Shown piece after piece: positions 24,913 to 34,331 of a DNA stretch of 45,797 nt. A program made the translations under genes and the position numbers. The stretch is from an uncultured Oscillospiraceae bacterium (GTDB taxonomy: Bacteria; Bacillota; Clostridia; Oscillospirales; Oscillospiraceae), in NCBI GenBank assembly GCA_944385175.1, contig CALWWB010000004.1, positions 1-45,797 on the forward strand, written 5' to 3'. The stretch's first letter is position 1. Every line of letters starts with the position of its first letter. The notes beneath the pieces were generated by a model. The model was given only the letters and a program-made list of their open reading frames with translations. It ran no database searches and had not been told where the DNA came from.

Positions 24913-26304
24913 ATGAATTACGAAGCAATCAAGAAGGCAGCAGAAGGCTACAGAGCCGACATGACCCGTTTCCTCCGCGCCATGATCTCCCACCCCAGCG
25001 AGAGCTGTGAAGAAAAAGAAGTTGTGGCCTGCATAAAGGCCGAGATGGAAAAGCTGGGCTATGACAAGGTGGAAGTGGACGGCCTGGGCAACGTCATCGG
25101 CTGGATGGGCCAGGGTGATAAGATCATTGCCATCGACTCCCATATTGACACCGTAGGCATAGGCAACATCAACAACTGGACCCATGACCCCTACCAGGGC
25201 TATGAGGACGATCAGGTCATCTACGGCCGGGGCGGCTCCGACCAGGAGGGCGGCATGGCCTCCGCAGTCTACGGCGCCAAGATCATGAAGGATCTGGACC
25301 TCATCCCTCAGGGCTATAAGATCATGGTGGTGGGCTCCGTCCAGGAGGAAGACTGCGACGGTATGTGCTGGCAGTACATAGTCAATAAATACTTCCCCAG
25401 CAAGGAAGAGGCCCAGAAGCAGATAGAGTTCGTCATCTCCACCGAACCCACCGACGGCGGCATATACAGAGGCCACCGGGGCCGCATGGAGATCCGCGTA
25501 GACGTGAAGGGCATCTCCTGCCATGGCTCCGCTCCCGAGCGGGGCGACAACGCCATTTACAAAATGGCCGACATTCTCCAGGATGTGCGCGCCCTCAACG
25601 AGAACCCCGCCGACGACAGCGTGGAGATAAAGGGCCTTGTAAAGATGCTGGACCCCAAGTACAACCCTGAGCACTACGAGGACGCCCGTTTCCTGGGCCG
25701 GGGCACCTGCACCACCTCCCAGATCTTCTACACCTCCCCCAGCCGCTGCGCCGTGGCAGACTCCTGCTCCATCTCCATCGACAGGCGCATGACCGCAGGC
25801 GAGACTTGGGACTCCTGCCTCCAGGAGATCCGGGATTTGCCCAGCGTGAAGAAGTACGGGGATGACGTCACCGTCTCCATGTACATGTACGACCGCCCCT
25901 CCTGGACCGGCGAGGTCTATGAGACCGAGTGCTACTTCCCCACCTGGATAAACAAGGAGAGCGCAGCCCACGTTCAGGCTCTGGTGGACGCCCACCACGC
26001 CCTCTTCGGCGAAGAGCGCATCGGGCCCGAGGGAGCCATGCACCTGCGCCACCGCCCCCTCACCGACAAATGGACCTTCTCCACCAACGGCGTGGCCATC
26101 CAGGGCCGCTACGGCATCCCCTGCGTAGGCTTCGGACCCGGCGCCGAGAGCCAGGCCCACGCTCCCAACGAGATCACCTGGAAGGACGACCTGGTCACCT
26201 GCGCCGCCCTCTACGCCGCAGTGCCCGGCCTCTACAAAGAGGAAAACAAGGGCGGAGACGTGGCCCAGTTCCGGGCCAGCCTCACTGACAACGACATCAA
26301 GTAA
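24913..26304 (+). CDS. ygeY: M20-family hydrolase YgeY (purine/selenium-linked)
   Basis: 463 residues of the M20/ArgE/DapE metallohydrolase fold. Metal ligands are His77 and Asp79 in [10 protein letters not shown], Asp110 in GGSDQEGGM, the Glu pair near 145 in VQEEDCDG and a later STEPTDGG. The dimerisation domain starts near [12 protein letters not shown]. The family is encoded next to ygeX and ygeW in organisms with selenium-dependent Mo hydroxylases and is thought to cleave an amide or ureido bond in purine catabolism. GGGGG lies 9-13 bases before ATG 24913, which is preferred to the GTG-type start 15 bases earlier. Only 24 bases separate it from ygeX. Confidence 0.92.
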   Translation: MNYEAIKKAAEGYRADMTRFLRAMISHPSESCEEKEVVACIKAEMEKLGYDKVEVDGLGNVIGWMGQGDKIIAIDSHIDTVGIGNINNWTHDPYQGYEDDQVIYGRGGSDQEGGMASAVYGAKIMKDLDLIPQGYKIMVVGSVQEEDCDGMCWQYIVNKYFPSKEEAQKQIEFVISTEPTDGGIYRGHRGRMEIRVDVKGISCHGSAPERGDNAIYKMADILQDVRALNENPADDSVEIKGLVKMLDPKYNPEHYEDARFLGRGTCTTSQIFYTSPSRCAVADSCSISIDRRMTAGETWDSCLQEIRDLPSVKKYGDDVTVSMYMYDRPSWTGEVYETECYFPTWINKESAAHVQALVDAHHALFGEERIGPEGAMHLRHRPLTDKWTFSTNGVAIQGRYGIPCVGFGPGAESQAHAPNEITWKDDLVTCAALYAAVPGLYKEENKGGDVAQFRASLTDNDIK

Positions 26305-26359
26305 GCAATAAACTTCAGGAAATATTAAAACTAATTATTTAAAAGGAGAGAATAAAATT

Positions 26360-27562
26360 ATGGACGCAAAGCTGCAGGCCTACATTGACAAGCTCAATTC
26401 CCTCAACTTCAAGGAAATGTACGAAGGTGACTTCTTCCTCACCTGGGAAAAGACCGACGATGAGATAGAGGCCGTATTCACCATAGCCGATGCCCTGCGC
26501 TACATGCGGGAGAACAACATCTCCACCCGCATCTTCGAGTCCGGTCTGGGCATCAGCCTCTTCCGTGACAACTCCACCCGCACCCGTTTCTCCTTTGCCT
26601 CCGCCTGCAACCTGCTGGGCCTGGAGGTCCAGGACCTGGATGAGGGCAAGAGCCAGATAGCCCACGGTGAGACCGTGCGGGAGACCGCCAACATGATCTC
26701 CTTCATGGCCGACGTCATCGGCATCCGTGACGACATGTACATCGGCAAAGGCAATGCCTATATGCACGAAGTGGTCAACGCCGTCACCGAGGGCTACAAG
26801 GACGGCGTCCTGGAGCAGAAGCCCACCCTGGTGAACCTCCAGTGTGACATCGACCACCCCACCCAGTGCATGGCAGACATGCTCCACATCATCCACCACT
26901 TCGGCGGCGTTGAGAATCTGAAGGGCAAAAAGGTTGCCATGACCTGGGCCTACTCTCCCTCCTACGGCAAGCCCCTGTCCGTGCCCCAGGGCGTCATCGG
27001 CCTGTTCACCCGTTTCGGCATGGACGTGGTCCTGGCCCATCCCGAGGGCTATGAAGTCATGCCCGAGGTGGAAGATGTTGCCAAGAAGAACGCCGCAGCC
27101 ACAGGCAGTTCCTGCAAGAAGGTCAATTCCATGGCCGAGGCATTCCAGGATGCGGACATCGTCTACCCCAAGAGCTGGGCTCCCTTTGCCGCCATGGAGA
27201 AGCGTACCGACCTGTACGCCCAGGGCGACAGCGCCGGCATCAAGGCTCTGGAGCAGGAGCTGCTCAAACAGAACGCCGAGCACAAGGACTGGTGCTGCAC
27301 CGAGGAGATGATGGCCAAGACCCACGACGGCAAGGCCCTCTATCTCCACTGCCTGCCCGCCGACATCAACGGCGTCTCCTGCACCGACGGTGAGGTTGAA
27401 GCCAGCGTCTTCGACCGCTACCGTGTCCCCCTGTACAAGGAGGCCTCCTTCAAGCCCTACATCATTGCCGCTATGATCTTCCTGGCCAAGTGCAAAGATC
27501 CCCAGGCCATGCTCAGGAAGCTGGAGGAGCGTGCTGTAGAGCGCCGTATGAAGGCTGAGTGA
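26360..27562 (+). CDS. ygeW: Knotted carbamoyltransferase YgeW
   Basis: 400 residues of the aspartate/ornithine carbamoyltransferase superfamily. The carbamoyl-phosphate site is NSTRTRFSFASACNLLG, followed by HGETVRETANMISFMADVIG and the later CDIDHPTQCMAD. The C-terminal HCLPADINGVSCTDGEVEAS closes the active site. The true acceptor has been hard to pin down. In purine clusters the enzyme is expected to run towards carbamoyl phosphate, feeding the carbamate kinase encoded immediately downstream. AAAAGGAGAG precedes the ATG. The stop is followed after one base by the carbamate kinase ATG, so the pair is coupled. Confidence 0.94.
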   Translation: MDAKLQAYIDKLNSLNFKEMYEGDFFLTWEKTDDEIEAVFTIADALRYMRENNISTRIFESGLGISLFRDNSTRTRFSFASACNLLGLEVQDLDEGKSQIAHGETVRETANMISFMADVIGIRDDMYIGKGNAYMHEVVNAVTEGYKDGVLEQKPTLVNLQCDIDHPTQCMADMLHIIHHFGGVENLKGKKVAMTWAYSPSYGKPLSVPQGVIGLFTRFGMDVVLAHPEGYEVMPEVEDVAKKNAAATGSSCKKVNSMAEAFQDADIVYPKSWAPFAAMEKRTDLYAQGDSAGIKALEQELLKQNAEHKDWCCTEEMMAKTHDGKALYLHCLPADINGVSCTDGEVEASVFDRYRVPLYKEASFKPYIIAAMIFLAKCKDPQAMLRKLEERAVERRMKAE

Positions 27563-27563
27563 T

Positions 27564-28499
27564 ATGGGTAAGAGAATAGTCATAGCCCTGGGCGGCAATG
27601 CCCTGGGGAATACCCTGGCCGAGCAGATGACTGCCGTCAAGCATACATCCAAGGCCATTGCCGACCTCATTGAAGAAGGGCACAACGTAATCATCTCCCA
27701 CGGCAACGGCCCTCAGGTGGGTATGATAAACCACGCAATGAATGAGCTGAGCCGGGCTGTGGAGTCGGACTTCCCCATCATCCCCCTGTCTGTGTGCGTG
27801 GCCATGAGCCAGGGCTACATCGGCTATGACCTGCAGAACGCCCTGCGGGAGGAGCTTTTGAACCGGGGCATACCAAAGCCCTGCACTTCCATCATCACCC
27901 AGGTCATCGTGGACCCGGAGGACCCGGCCTTCCAGCACCCCTCCAAGCCCATCGGCCGCTTCATGAGCCGTGAGGAGGCGGAGAGCCTCCAGAAGGAAAA
28001 GGGCTATGTCATGATGGAGGACGCCGGCCGGGGCTGGCGGCGCATCGTGGCCAGCCCCAAACCCCGGGACATAGTGGAGATCGAGACCATCCGTGCCCTG
28101 TTCAACGCCGGGCAGGTGGTCATAGCCGGAGGCGGCGGCGGTATCCCCGTCATCCGGGAGGGCAACCACCTCAGGGGCATGGGCGCAGTCATAGACAAGG
28201 ACTTCTGTTCCTGCCTCATGGCCCAGCAGGTGGACGCCGACGTGCTGATAATCCTCACCGCAGTGGAAAAGTGCGCCATAAACTTCGGCAAGAGCAACCA
28301 GCAGTGGCTGGACCACATGACCACGGAAGAAGCCCGGCGCTACTGCGCCGAGGGTCAGTTCGCCCCGGGCTCCATGCTGCCCAAGGTGGAAGCCGCCATA
28401 AAGTTTGCGGAATCCGCCCCGGGACGGCGCTCCCTTATCACGCTTCTTGAAAAGGCTAAAGACGGTATAGAGGGTAAGACCGGCACAGTTATCGAATAA
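27564..28499 (+). CDS. arcC: Carbamate kinase
   Basis: 311 residues, full length for the family. Motifs: IALGGNALGN at the N-terminus, ISHGNGPQVGMINHAMNEL, AGGGGGIPVI and ILTAVEKCAINFGK. The enzyme makes ATP, CO2 and ammonia from carbamoyl phosphate and ADP. Its tight coupling to ygeW makes it the substrate-level phosphorylation step of the pathway. The E. coli member of this cluster is called yqeA. A hairpin follows the stop at 28505-28539. Confidence 0.96.
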   Translation: MGKRIVIALGGNALGNTLAEQMTAVKHTSKAIADLIEEGHNVIISHGNGPQVGMINHAMNELSRAVESDFPIIPLSVCVAMSQGYIGYDLQNALREELLNRGIPKPCTSIITQVIVDPEDPAFQHPSKPIGRFMSREEAESLQKEKGYVMMEDAGRGWRRIVASPKPRDIVEIETIRALFNAGQVVIAGGGGGIPVIREGNHLRGMGAVIDKDFCSCLMAQQVDADVLIILTAVEKCAINFGKSNQQWLDHMTTEEARRYCAEGQFAPGSMLPKVEAAIKFAESAPGRRSLITLLEKAKDGIEGKTGTVIE

Positions 28500-28504
28500 A
28501 CGGC

Positions 28505-28544
28505 ACGCCGAGCTGCTCTGCAACAGATCAGCTCGGCGTATTTT
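28505..28544 (+). terminator. Hairpin after carbamate kinase, probable partial terminator
   Basis: An 11-bp perfect stem (ACGCCGAGCTG / CAGCTCGGCGT) is followed by ATTTTAAATC. The T-tract is short and the next gene is on the same strand 43 bases later, so read-through is likely. Confidence 0.6.
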
Positions 28545-28581
28545 AAATCAATCCTAAAACGAGAGAGGGGAGGTTTGACCT

Positions 28582-29916
28582 TTGAGACATATCCTGTACA
28601 ACGGTACAGTGTTCACCCGGGATGCGGCCCTGCCCATGATAGAAGACGGCGCCGTAGTCTGGGAGGGGGATAAAATACTGGAGCTGGGCCCCCGGCAGGA
28701 GCTGCTGGAAAAGTATCCCCAGGCCGAGAGGCTGGATGCCAAAGGCGGCATCATCATGCCCGCCTTTATAAACGCCCACCACCATATCTACTCCGCCTTT
28801 GCCCGGGGACTGTCCATTCCCGGCAACAATCCCACCAATTTCCTGGAGGTGCTGGAGGGCACCTGGTGGAGGATAGACAGGAACCTGGACCTGGCCATGA
28901 CCCGCTACAGCGGCTACATGACTATGATAGAGTGCATCCGCTCCGGCGTCACCACCATCTTCGACCACCACGCCTCCTTCTGTGAGATACCCGGCAGTCT
29001 CAGCCAGCTGGCAGAGGCCGCAAAGGATACGGGAGTGCGCTCCTGCCTCTGCTATGAGATCTCCGACCGGGACGGGGAGGAGAAATCCCGCCAGTCGGTG
29101 CAGGAGAACCTGGACTTTGGCCGGCAGTGCAGGGAGGACAAGAGCGGTCTGCTCTCCGCCATGTGCGGCATGCACGCCTCCTTCACCATTTCCGAGGCCA
29201 CCATGGCCTATACCCGGGAGCACTGGGACGGCGGCTTCCATATCCACGTGTGCGAGGGCAGCTATGACCGGAACCACTGCCGGGAGCACTACAACGAGAC
29301 GGTGCCTGAACGCCTCTATCGCCACGGTATCCTTGGCCCTCAGACTATCTGCGGCCACTGCGTATACCTCAGCGACTCCGACAGGCATCTGCTGAGCAGC
29401 ACCGGCACCGCCGTGGTCCACAATCCCCAGTCCAATATGGGCAACGCCGTGGGCGTCACCGACGTGATGAAGCTCTTTGAGGCGGGAGTCACCGTGGGCC
29501 TGGGCACCGACGGCTTCACCAGCGACATGCTGGAGTCCATGAAGCACGCAAACGTTCTGATAAAGCACTTCAAACGCCATCCCTCCCTGGGCTGGAACGA
29601 AACCTTTGCCATGGCCCTGGACAACAATGCCCTGCTGGCCCAGCGCCACTTCGGCGGCAGCTTCGGCCTGCTGGCTCCGGGAGCCAGGGCGGACATCATC
29701 GTATCCGACTATAAGCCCTTTACCCCCATGGACGGAGGCAACCTCAACGGCCACCTGCTCTTCGGCATGAATGGCCGGAACATCACCACCACCGTTGGCA
29801 GCGGCCGAGTCCTGATGCATGACAGGGAGATAGTCTCCGTAGACGAAGAGAAGATAATGTACGAATGCCGCAGGCAGGCGGGCCGCCTTTGGGAAAAACT
29901 TTGCGGAGGTAACTGA
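28582..29916 (+). CDS. ssnA: Putative aminohydrolase SsnA
   Basis: 444 residues of the amidohydrolase superfamily. Metal-binding NAHHHIYSAFARGL lies near residue 70. Further ligands follow in HIHVCEG and CGHCVYLSDSD, and LGTDGFTSDMLESMKHAN carries the catalytic Asp. SsnA proteins resemble guanine and chlorohydrolase-type deaminases and occur beside ygfK and xanthine dehydrogenase genes. They probably deaminate or open a purine-derived ring, although the exact reaction is not settled. The start is TTG, supported by GGGGAGG eight bases upstream. Two bases separate its stop from ygfK. Confidence 0.9.
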   Translation: MRHILYNGTVFTRDAALPMIEDGAVVWEGDKILELGPRQELLEKYPQAERLDAKGGIIMPAFINAHHHIYSAFARGLSIPGNNPTNFLEVLEGTWWRIDRNLDLAMTRYSGYMTMIECIRSGVTTIFDHHASFCEIPGSLSQLAEAAKDTGVRSCLCYEISDRDGEEKSRQSVQENLDFGRQCREDKSGLLSAMCGMHASFTISEATMAYTREHWDGGFHIHVCEGSYDRNHCREHYNETVPERLYRHGILGPQTICGHCVYLSDSDRHLLSSTGTAVVHNPQSNMGNAVGVTDVMKLFEAGVTVGLGTDGFTSDMLESMKHANVLIKHFKRHPSLGWNETFAMALDNNALLAQRHFGGSFGLLAPGARADIIVSDYKPFTPMDGGNLNGHLLFGMNGRNITTTVGSGRVLMHDREIVSVDEEKIMYECRRQAGRLWEKLCGGN

Positions 29917-29917
29917 C

Positions 29918-31528
29918 ATGAGCGACGAAATGAGAGGCATTCCCTTTAAGACCCTGCTGGAGACCGTAGTCTCCGAATACAAGGGGCACAAGAGCCTGTT
30001 CTATGTGCCCGTCCATGCAGAGCTGGTAGCCGGCGCCGTGCCGGTGGCTGGCAAAAAGGTGTCGGTCCCCGTGGGTCCCGCCGCCGGCCCCCATACCCAG
30101 CTGGCCCAGAACATACTCTCCGCCTTTGCCGCCGGGGCCCGAATCTTCGAGCTGAAGACGGTGCAGATACTGGTGGGCAAGGAGCTGGGCATTATAAAGC
30201 CCTGCATCTATGTGAAAGACGAGGCCTACAACACCGAGTGGTCCACCGGGCTCACCGTCCGGGAGGCCATGGAGGAGTACATAAAAGCCTACATAGCCAT
30301 CAAGCTCTTTGCCAAAGAGTTCGGCTGGGACGACAGCTTCCAGTTCCACCTCAGCGTGGGATATAACCTGGCCGGGATACAGAGCGGCGTCATCGATGAT
30401 TTTCTCAACACCATGCAGGATGCGGGCAAGAGCCCCTTCTGGCAGCAGTGCCTGGATACGGCTGTGAGCTGCCTGCCCCTGTTCAAAAATGTGGATGAGA
30501 ACTTTATCCGTGGCCTTGATCCCCACATCTGCCAGCTGGTGACCCTGTCCACCATGCACGGCTGTCCCGCCGACGAGATAGAGCGCATCGCCGCCTACCT
30601 CATTGAGGAAAAGGGTTTCAACACCTATATCAAATGCAATCCCACCCTGCTGGGCTATGAGCGGGTGCGGGCCATGCTGGACAAGATGGGCTACGGCTAT
30701 GTGAGCTTTGACACCACCCACTTTGACCACGACATGAAGCTGCCCGACGCCGTGGCAATGATACACCGCCTGATGGCTCTGGCCGAGAGCAAGGGTCTGG
30801 TCTTCGGCGTGAAGCTCACCAACACCTTCCCGGTGCAGATAGTCCGGGGCGAGCTCCAGGGCGAGGCCATGTACATGTCCGGCAAGCCCCTGTTCCCCAT
30901 TGCCCTGCATGTGGCCTACGAGCTGAGCCTTGCCACCGGCGGCCGGCTGCCCATATCCTTCTCCGGCGGCATCGACAACCACAACATCACCGATGTGCTC
31001 TCCTGCGGCATAAAGCCGGTTACCCTGGCCACCTATCTGCTGAAAAGCGGCGGCTACAAAAACCTTACCAGGCTGGCTGCCCTCATCCCCATGAGCATCC
31101 CGGAGCAGGTGGACTGCGCCAAACTGGCCGAGCTCTGCGGCAAGGTGCTCTCCGACCCCCACTATATGAAGGAGCCGGAACGGCCCCGGCCGGTGAAAAA
31201 CACCGTGCCCCCCACGGCCTGCTTCAAGTGCAAAAACTGCATGGACGTCTGCCCCAACCGGGCAAACTTCCCCCTGCCCGCTCTGAAAGCCGCCATTCAC
31301 ATCGACTCCTATTGCAACGAGTGCGGCAACTGCGCCTGCCTCTGCCCCTTCGGCTACACCCCTTATAAGGACAAGTTTACCTACTTTGAAACCGAGGCGG
31401 ACTTCCAGTCCTCAAGCAATAACGGCTTTTTGGGCCGCAGCAAATTCCGTCTCGACGGCAAGGTGTTCACCGACCCCGCCCAGCTTCCGGAGGAGCTGCG
31501 CCAGGTCATAGACGCCTTCCTGGGCTGA
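29918..31528 (+). CDS. ygfK: YgfK-like iron-sulfur oxidoreductase, short form
   Basis: 536 residues. Residues 1 to about 420 correspond to the N-terminal barrel-like part of YgfK (AAGPHTQLAQNILSAFAAGA, STMHGCPADEIERIAAYL, YVSFDTTHFDHDM, SFSGGIDNHNI). Two 4Fe-4S ferredoxin motifs follow: Cys435/438/441/445 and Cys466/469/472/476. Full-length YgfK is about 1030 residues, with a GltD-like FAD/NAD(P)H module in between that is absent here. The open reading frame is intact, with no sign of a frameshift. Family members are called a putative selenate reductase subunit but co-occur with purine-degrading genes. The short form probably receives electrons from a ferredoxin or from another flavoprotein. 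It is coupled to both neighbours by 1-2 base gaps. Confidence 0.88.
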   Translation: MSDEMRGIPFKTLLETVVSEYKGHKSLFYVPVHAELVAGAVPVAGKKVSVPVGPAAGPHTQLAQNILSAFAAGARIFELKTVQILVGKELGIIKPCIYVKDEAYNTEWSTGLTVREAMEEYIKAYIAIKLFAKEFGWDDSFQFHLSVGYNLAGIQSGVIDDFLNTMQDAGKSPFWQQCLDTAVSCLPLFKNVDENFIRGLDPHICQLVTLSTMHGCPADEIERIAAYLIEEKGFNTYIKCNPTLLGYERVRAMLDKMGYGYVSFDTTHFDHDMKLPDAVAMIHRLMALAESKGLVFGVKLTNTFPVQIVRGELQGEAMYMSGKPLFPIALHVAYELSLATGGRLPISFSGGIDNHNITDVLSCGIKPVTLATYLLKSGGYKNLTRLAALIPMSIPEQVDCAKLAELCGKVLSDPHYMKEPERPRPVKNTVPPTACFKCKNCMDVCPNRANFPLPALKAAIHIDSYCNECGNCACLCPFGYTPYKDKFTYFETEADFQSSSNNGFLGRSKFRLDGKVFTDPAQLPEELRQVIDAFLG

Positions 31529-31529
31529 T

Positions 31530-32906
31530 ATGAGTACCGTGATAAAAGGCGGCACCCTCGTCTCCTCCGGAGGGCTGCAAATTGCCGACATACTCATAGA
31601 GGGGGAGAAGATAAGCCGCATCGCCCCGGAGCTCCCGGGCGACCGGGTGGTGGACGCCTCCGGCTGCCTGGTCTTCCCTGGCTTCATCGACGCCCATACC
31701 CATATGGAAATGCCCGTGTCCGGCACCGTTACCGCCGACAGCTTCCAGACCGGCACTGCGGCGGCCATTGCCGGGGGCACTACCACTATTCTGGACTTTG
31801 CCACCCAGGACAAGGGGGGCAGCCTGCAGCAGGCTCTGGATGTATGGCACAGCAGGGCCGACGGGCACTGCTCCTGTGACTATGGCTTCCATATGGCCAT
31901 ATGCGACTGGAATGAGAACACCCGCTCCCAGCTGAGGGAAATGGCCGCAGCCGGGGTAACTTCCTTCAAGTGCTATCTGGCCTATGACGCCCTTATGGTC
32001 AGCGACGCCCAGCTCTACGACATCCTCACGGAGATGAAGAAGATCGGCGGCGTGCTGGGGGTCCACTGCGAAAACGGCCCCGTGCTGGATCTGCTGCGGG
32101 AGAGAGCCGTACGCTCCAGTGCCCTCTCCCCCGCCTGGCACCCCCGCACACGCCCTGCCCTCCTGGAGGGCGAGGCTGTGAGCCGCTTCCTGCGTCTGGC
32201 AGGTCTGGCGGATGTCCCGGCCTGGGTAGTCCACCTGTCCACCGCTGACGGCCTGGAGGAGATACGTCTGGCCCGCCGCCGGGGACAGAAGGTGTATGTG
32301 GAAAGCTGTCCTCAGTATTTCACTCTGGACGAGAGGCTGTATGAGTCCACGGGCTTTGAGGGAGCCAAGTATGTGTGCTCCCCGCCACTGCGCTCCAGGG
32401 AGGATCAGGCGGCTCTCTGGGAAGCTCTCTCCGCCGGGGAGATAGACCTTATCTCCACCGACCACTGTTCCTTCAATTTCAAGGGGCAGAAGGAGCTGGG
32501 GCTGAGAGACTTCACCCTTATCCCCAACGGCATGCCCGGCATAGAGCACCGGGCCGCAGTGATGTACACCGCCGGCGTGGCCTCGGGGCGCATCAGCGTC
32601 CAGGAGCTTTGCCGAGTGCTCAGTGAGAATCCTGCCAAGCTTTTCGGCCTCTACCCTAAAAAGGGCCTGCTCGCCCCGGGCAGCGACGCCGATATCGCCA
32701 TCTACGACCCCAGTAGAGACAGCATCATCGCCGCCGCCCATCAATACCAAAACTGCGACTACAGCCCCTATGAGGGCTTTAAGACCGCCGGCTCACTGCG
32801 GGATGTGTTCCTGCGCGGAGTACAGGTGTTCAAGGACGGGGAACTGATCCTGCCCGGGACAGGTCGGTATCTCAGCCGGGGCCAGGCCTTCCGTTCCCCG
32901 GAATAG
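31530..32906 (+). CDS. hyuA: Dihydropyrimidinase/hydantoinase (HyuA-like)
   Basis: 458 residues of the cyclic amidohydrolase family. His56 and His58 are in GFIDAHTHMEMPV, the probable carboxylated Lys147 is in VTSFKCYLAYD, further His ligands are in GVHCENGPV and WVVHLSTADGL, and the catalytic Asp is in LISTDHCSF. These enzymes open cyclic diamide rings such as dihydropyrimidines and hydantoins. In the purine island the enzyme likely opens a ring formed after the first reductive or hydrolytic steps. The start follows the ygfK stop by one base. The length fits the family (about 460). Confidence 0.93.
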   Translation: MSTVIKGGTLVSSGGLQIADILIEGEKISRIAPELPGDRVVDASGCLVFPGFIDAHTHMEMPVSGTVTADSFQTGTAAAIAGGTTTILDFATQDKGGSLQQALDVWHSRADGHCSCDYGFHMAICDWNENTRSQLREMAAAGVTSFKCYLAYDALMVSDAQLYDILTEMKKIGGVLGVHCENGPVLDLLRERAVRSSALSPAWHPRTRPALLEGEAVSRFLRLAGLADVPAWVVHLSTADGLEEIRLARRRGQKVYVESCPQYFTLDERLYESTGFEGAKYVCSPPLRSREDQAALWEALSAGEIDLISTDHCSFNFKGQKELGLRDFTLIPNGMPGIEHRAAVMYTAGVASGRISVQELCRVLSENPAKLFGLYPKKGLLAPGSDADIAIYDPSRDSIIAAAHQYQNCDYSPYEGFKTAGSLRDVFLRGVQVFKDGELILPGTGRYLSRGQAFRSPE

Positions 32907-32948
32907 CGGAACACTCCCAACTCAAATCTCGGAAGAAGGTTGAACTTG

Positions 32949-34313
32949 ATGAAGGCAAATACAAATACCTCCGGCAGCCTCTTTGAACTCAGGGGGCGTC
33001 CCCCCATCACCAGCGCCCTGCCTCTGGCTTTGCAGCACGTGGTAGCCATGATAGTGGGCTGCGTGACCCCGGCCATCATCGTCGCCTCCGCAGTCAGCGG
33101 CGGCGGCATGGCGGATGCGGACAAGATAATCCTCATCCAGTCATCCTTGGTCATTTCTGCCCTGTCCACCCTTCTGCAGCTCTTTCCCATAGGGAAAAAA
33201 GGCTCCTGGGGCCTGGGTTCCGGCCTGCCAATGATACTGGGCGTAAGCTTTGCTTACGTGCCTACCATGCAGGCCGTGGCCGCAGGCTTCGGTGTGGCCA
33301 CCATTCTGGGCTCCCAGGTGGTGGGCGGCCTTATTGCAATAGTCATCGGCTTTCTCATTAAGAACATACGCAAATACTTCCCGCCCCTGGTGACCGGCAC
33401 CGTGGTCTTCACCATAGGCCTGTCCCTCTATCCCACGGCCATAAACTACATGGCCGGCGGTACCTCCAGCGCCAACTACGGTTCCTGGGAAAACTGGGCC
33501 ATCGCCCTCTTCACCCTGGCCGTGGTTGTGGTGCTCAACCATTACGGCAAGGGGATACTGAAGCTGGCCTCCATCCTCATCGGCATCATCGTAGGTTATG
33601 CTGTCTCCGCCTGCTTCGGCATGGTGAGCTTTGCCAGTGTCTCCACCGCCGCCTATTTCCAGCTGCCCCGGCTCATGTACTTCGGCATTGACTTTGAGGT
33701 GTCCTCCTGCGTGGCAATGGGCGTGCTCTTTGCCATAAACTCCATCCAGGCCATAGGCGACTACACCGCTACCACCACCGGAGCCATGAATAGGGAGCCC
33801 ACCGACAGGGAGCTGCAAAACGGCATAGTGGCCTACGGCATCACCAACACCCTGGGCGCTTTCTTTGGCGGTCTGCCCACCGCCACCTACAGCCAGAACG
33901 TGGGTATAGTGGTCACCACCAAGGTCATCAACCGCTTTGTGCTGGGCATGGCCGCAGTCATATTGGGCGTGGCGGGCCTGATACCCAAGTTCTCCGCCCT
34001 GCTCACCACCATCCCCTACTGCGTGCTGGGCGGCGCCACGGTGAACGTCTTTGCCTCCATAGCAATGACGGGCATCAAGCTCATATCCTCCGCCCATCTC
34101 AATTTCAGGAATTCCGCCATTGTGGGTCTGGCTGTGGCCCTGGGCATGGGCATCACCATGGCCCCCGCCACCCTCTCCGCCTTCCCCGACTGGGTGACTA
34201 TGATCTTTGGCAAGTCTCCCGTGGTGCTGGCCACCATAGTGGCCGTGGCCCTGAACCTGATAATCAAGGACGAAGACAAGGCCGCCGGTACGGCGGGCGC
34301 TGAAACAAAATAA
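32949..34313 (+). CDS. NCS2-family xanthine/uracil (purine) permease
   Basis: 454 residues with 12-14 hydrophobic segments. The NCS2 signature region is QAIGDYTATTTGAMNREPTD followed by NGIVAYGITNTLGAFFGGLP and SQNVGIV, which contain the substrate-binding acidic residue and the Gly/Pro-rich loop. PITSALPLALQHVVAMIVG near the N-terminus is also typical. ATG 32949 has GAAGAAGG at a good distance and is preferred to the TTG at 32940. The context in a purine-breakdown operon suggests urate or xanthine uptake by proton symport. Which purine cannot be told from the sequence. Confidence 0.93.
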   Translation: MKANTNTSGSLFELRGRPPITSALPLALQHVVAMIVGCVTPAIIVASAVSGGGMADADKIILIQSSLVISALSTLLQLFPIGKKGSWGLGSGLPMILGVSFAYVPTMQAVAAGFGVATILGSQVVGGLIAIVIGFLIKNIRKYFPPLVTGTVVFTIGLSLYPTAINYMAGGTSSANYGSWENWAIALFTLAVVVVLNHYGKGILKLASILIGIIVGYAVSACFGMVSFASVSTAAYFQLPRLMYFGIDFEVSSCVAMGVLFAINSIQAIGDYTATTTGAMNREPTDRELQNGIVAYGITNTLGAFFGGLPTATYSQNVGIVVTTKVINRFVLGMAAVILGVAGLIPKFSALLTTIPYCVLGGATVNVFASIAMTGIKLISSAHLNFRNSAIVGLAVALGMGITMAPATLSAFPDWVTMIFGKSPVVLATIVAVALNLIIKDEDKAAGTAGAETK

Positions 34314-34331
34314 ACTGAAAGGAAGCTCTCT

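Noticed and set aside
30001..31300. Long minus-strand reading frame opposite ygfK, and similar ones at 24895-26160, 28543-29991, 33141-34982 and 35001-37337
   Set aside because: These mirror confidently identified plus-strand genes, translate to low-complexity Gly/His/Val-rich strings with no motifs, and lack ribosome binding sites. High third-position GC explains the open frames.
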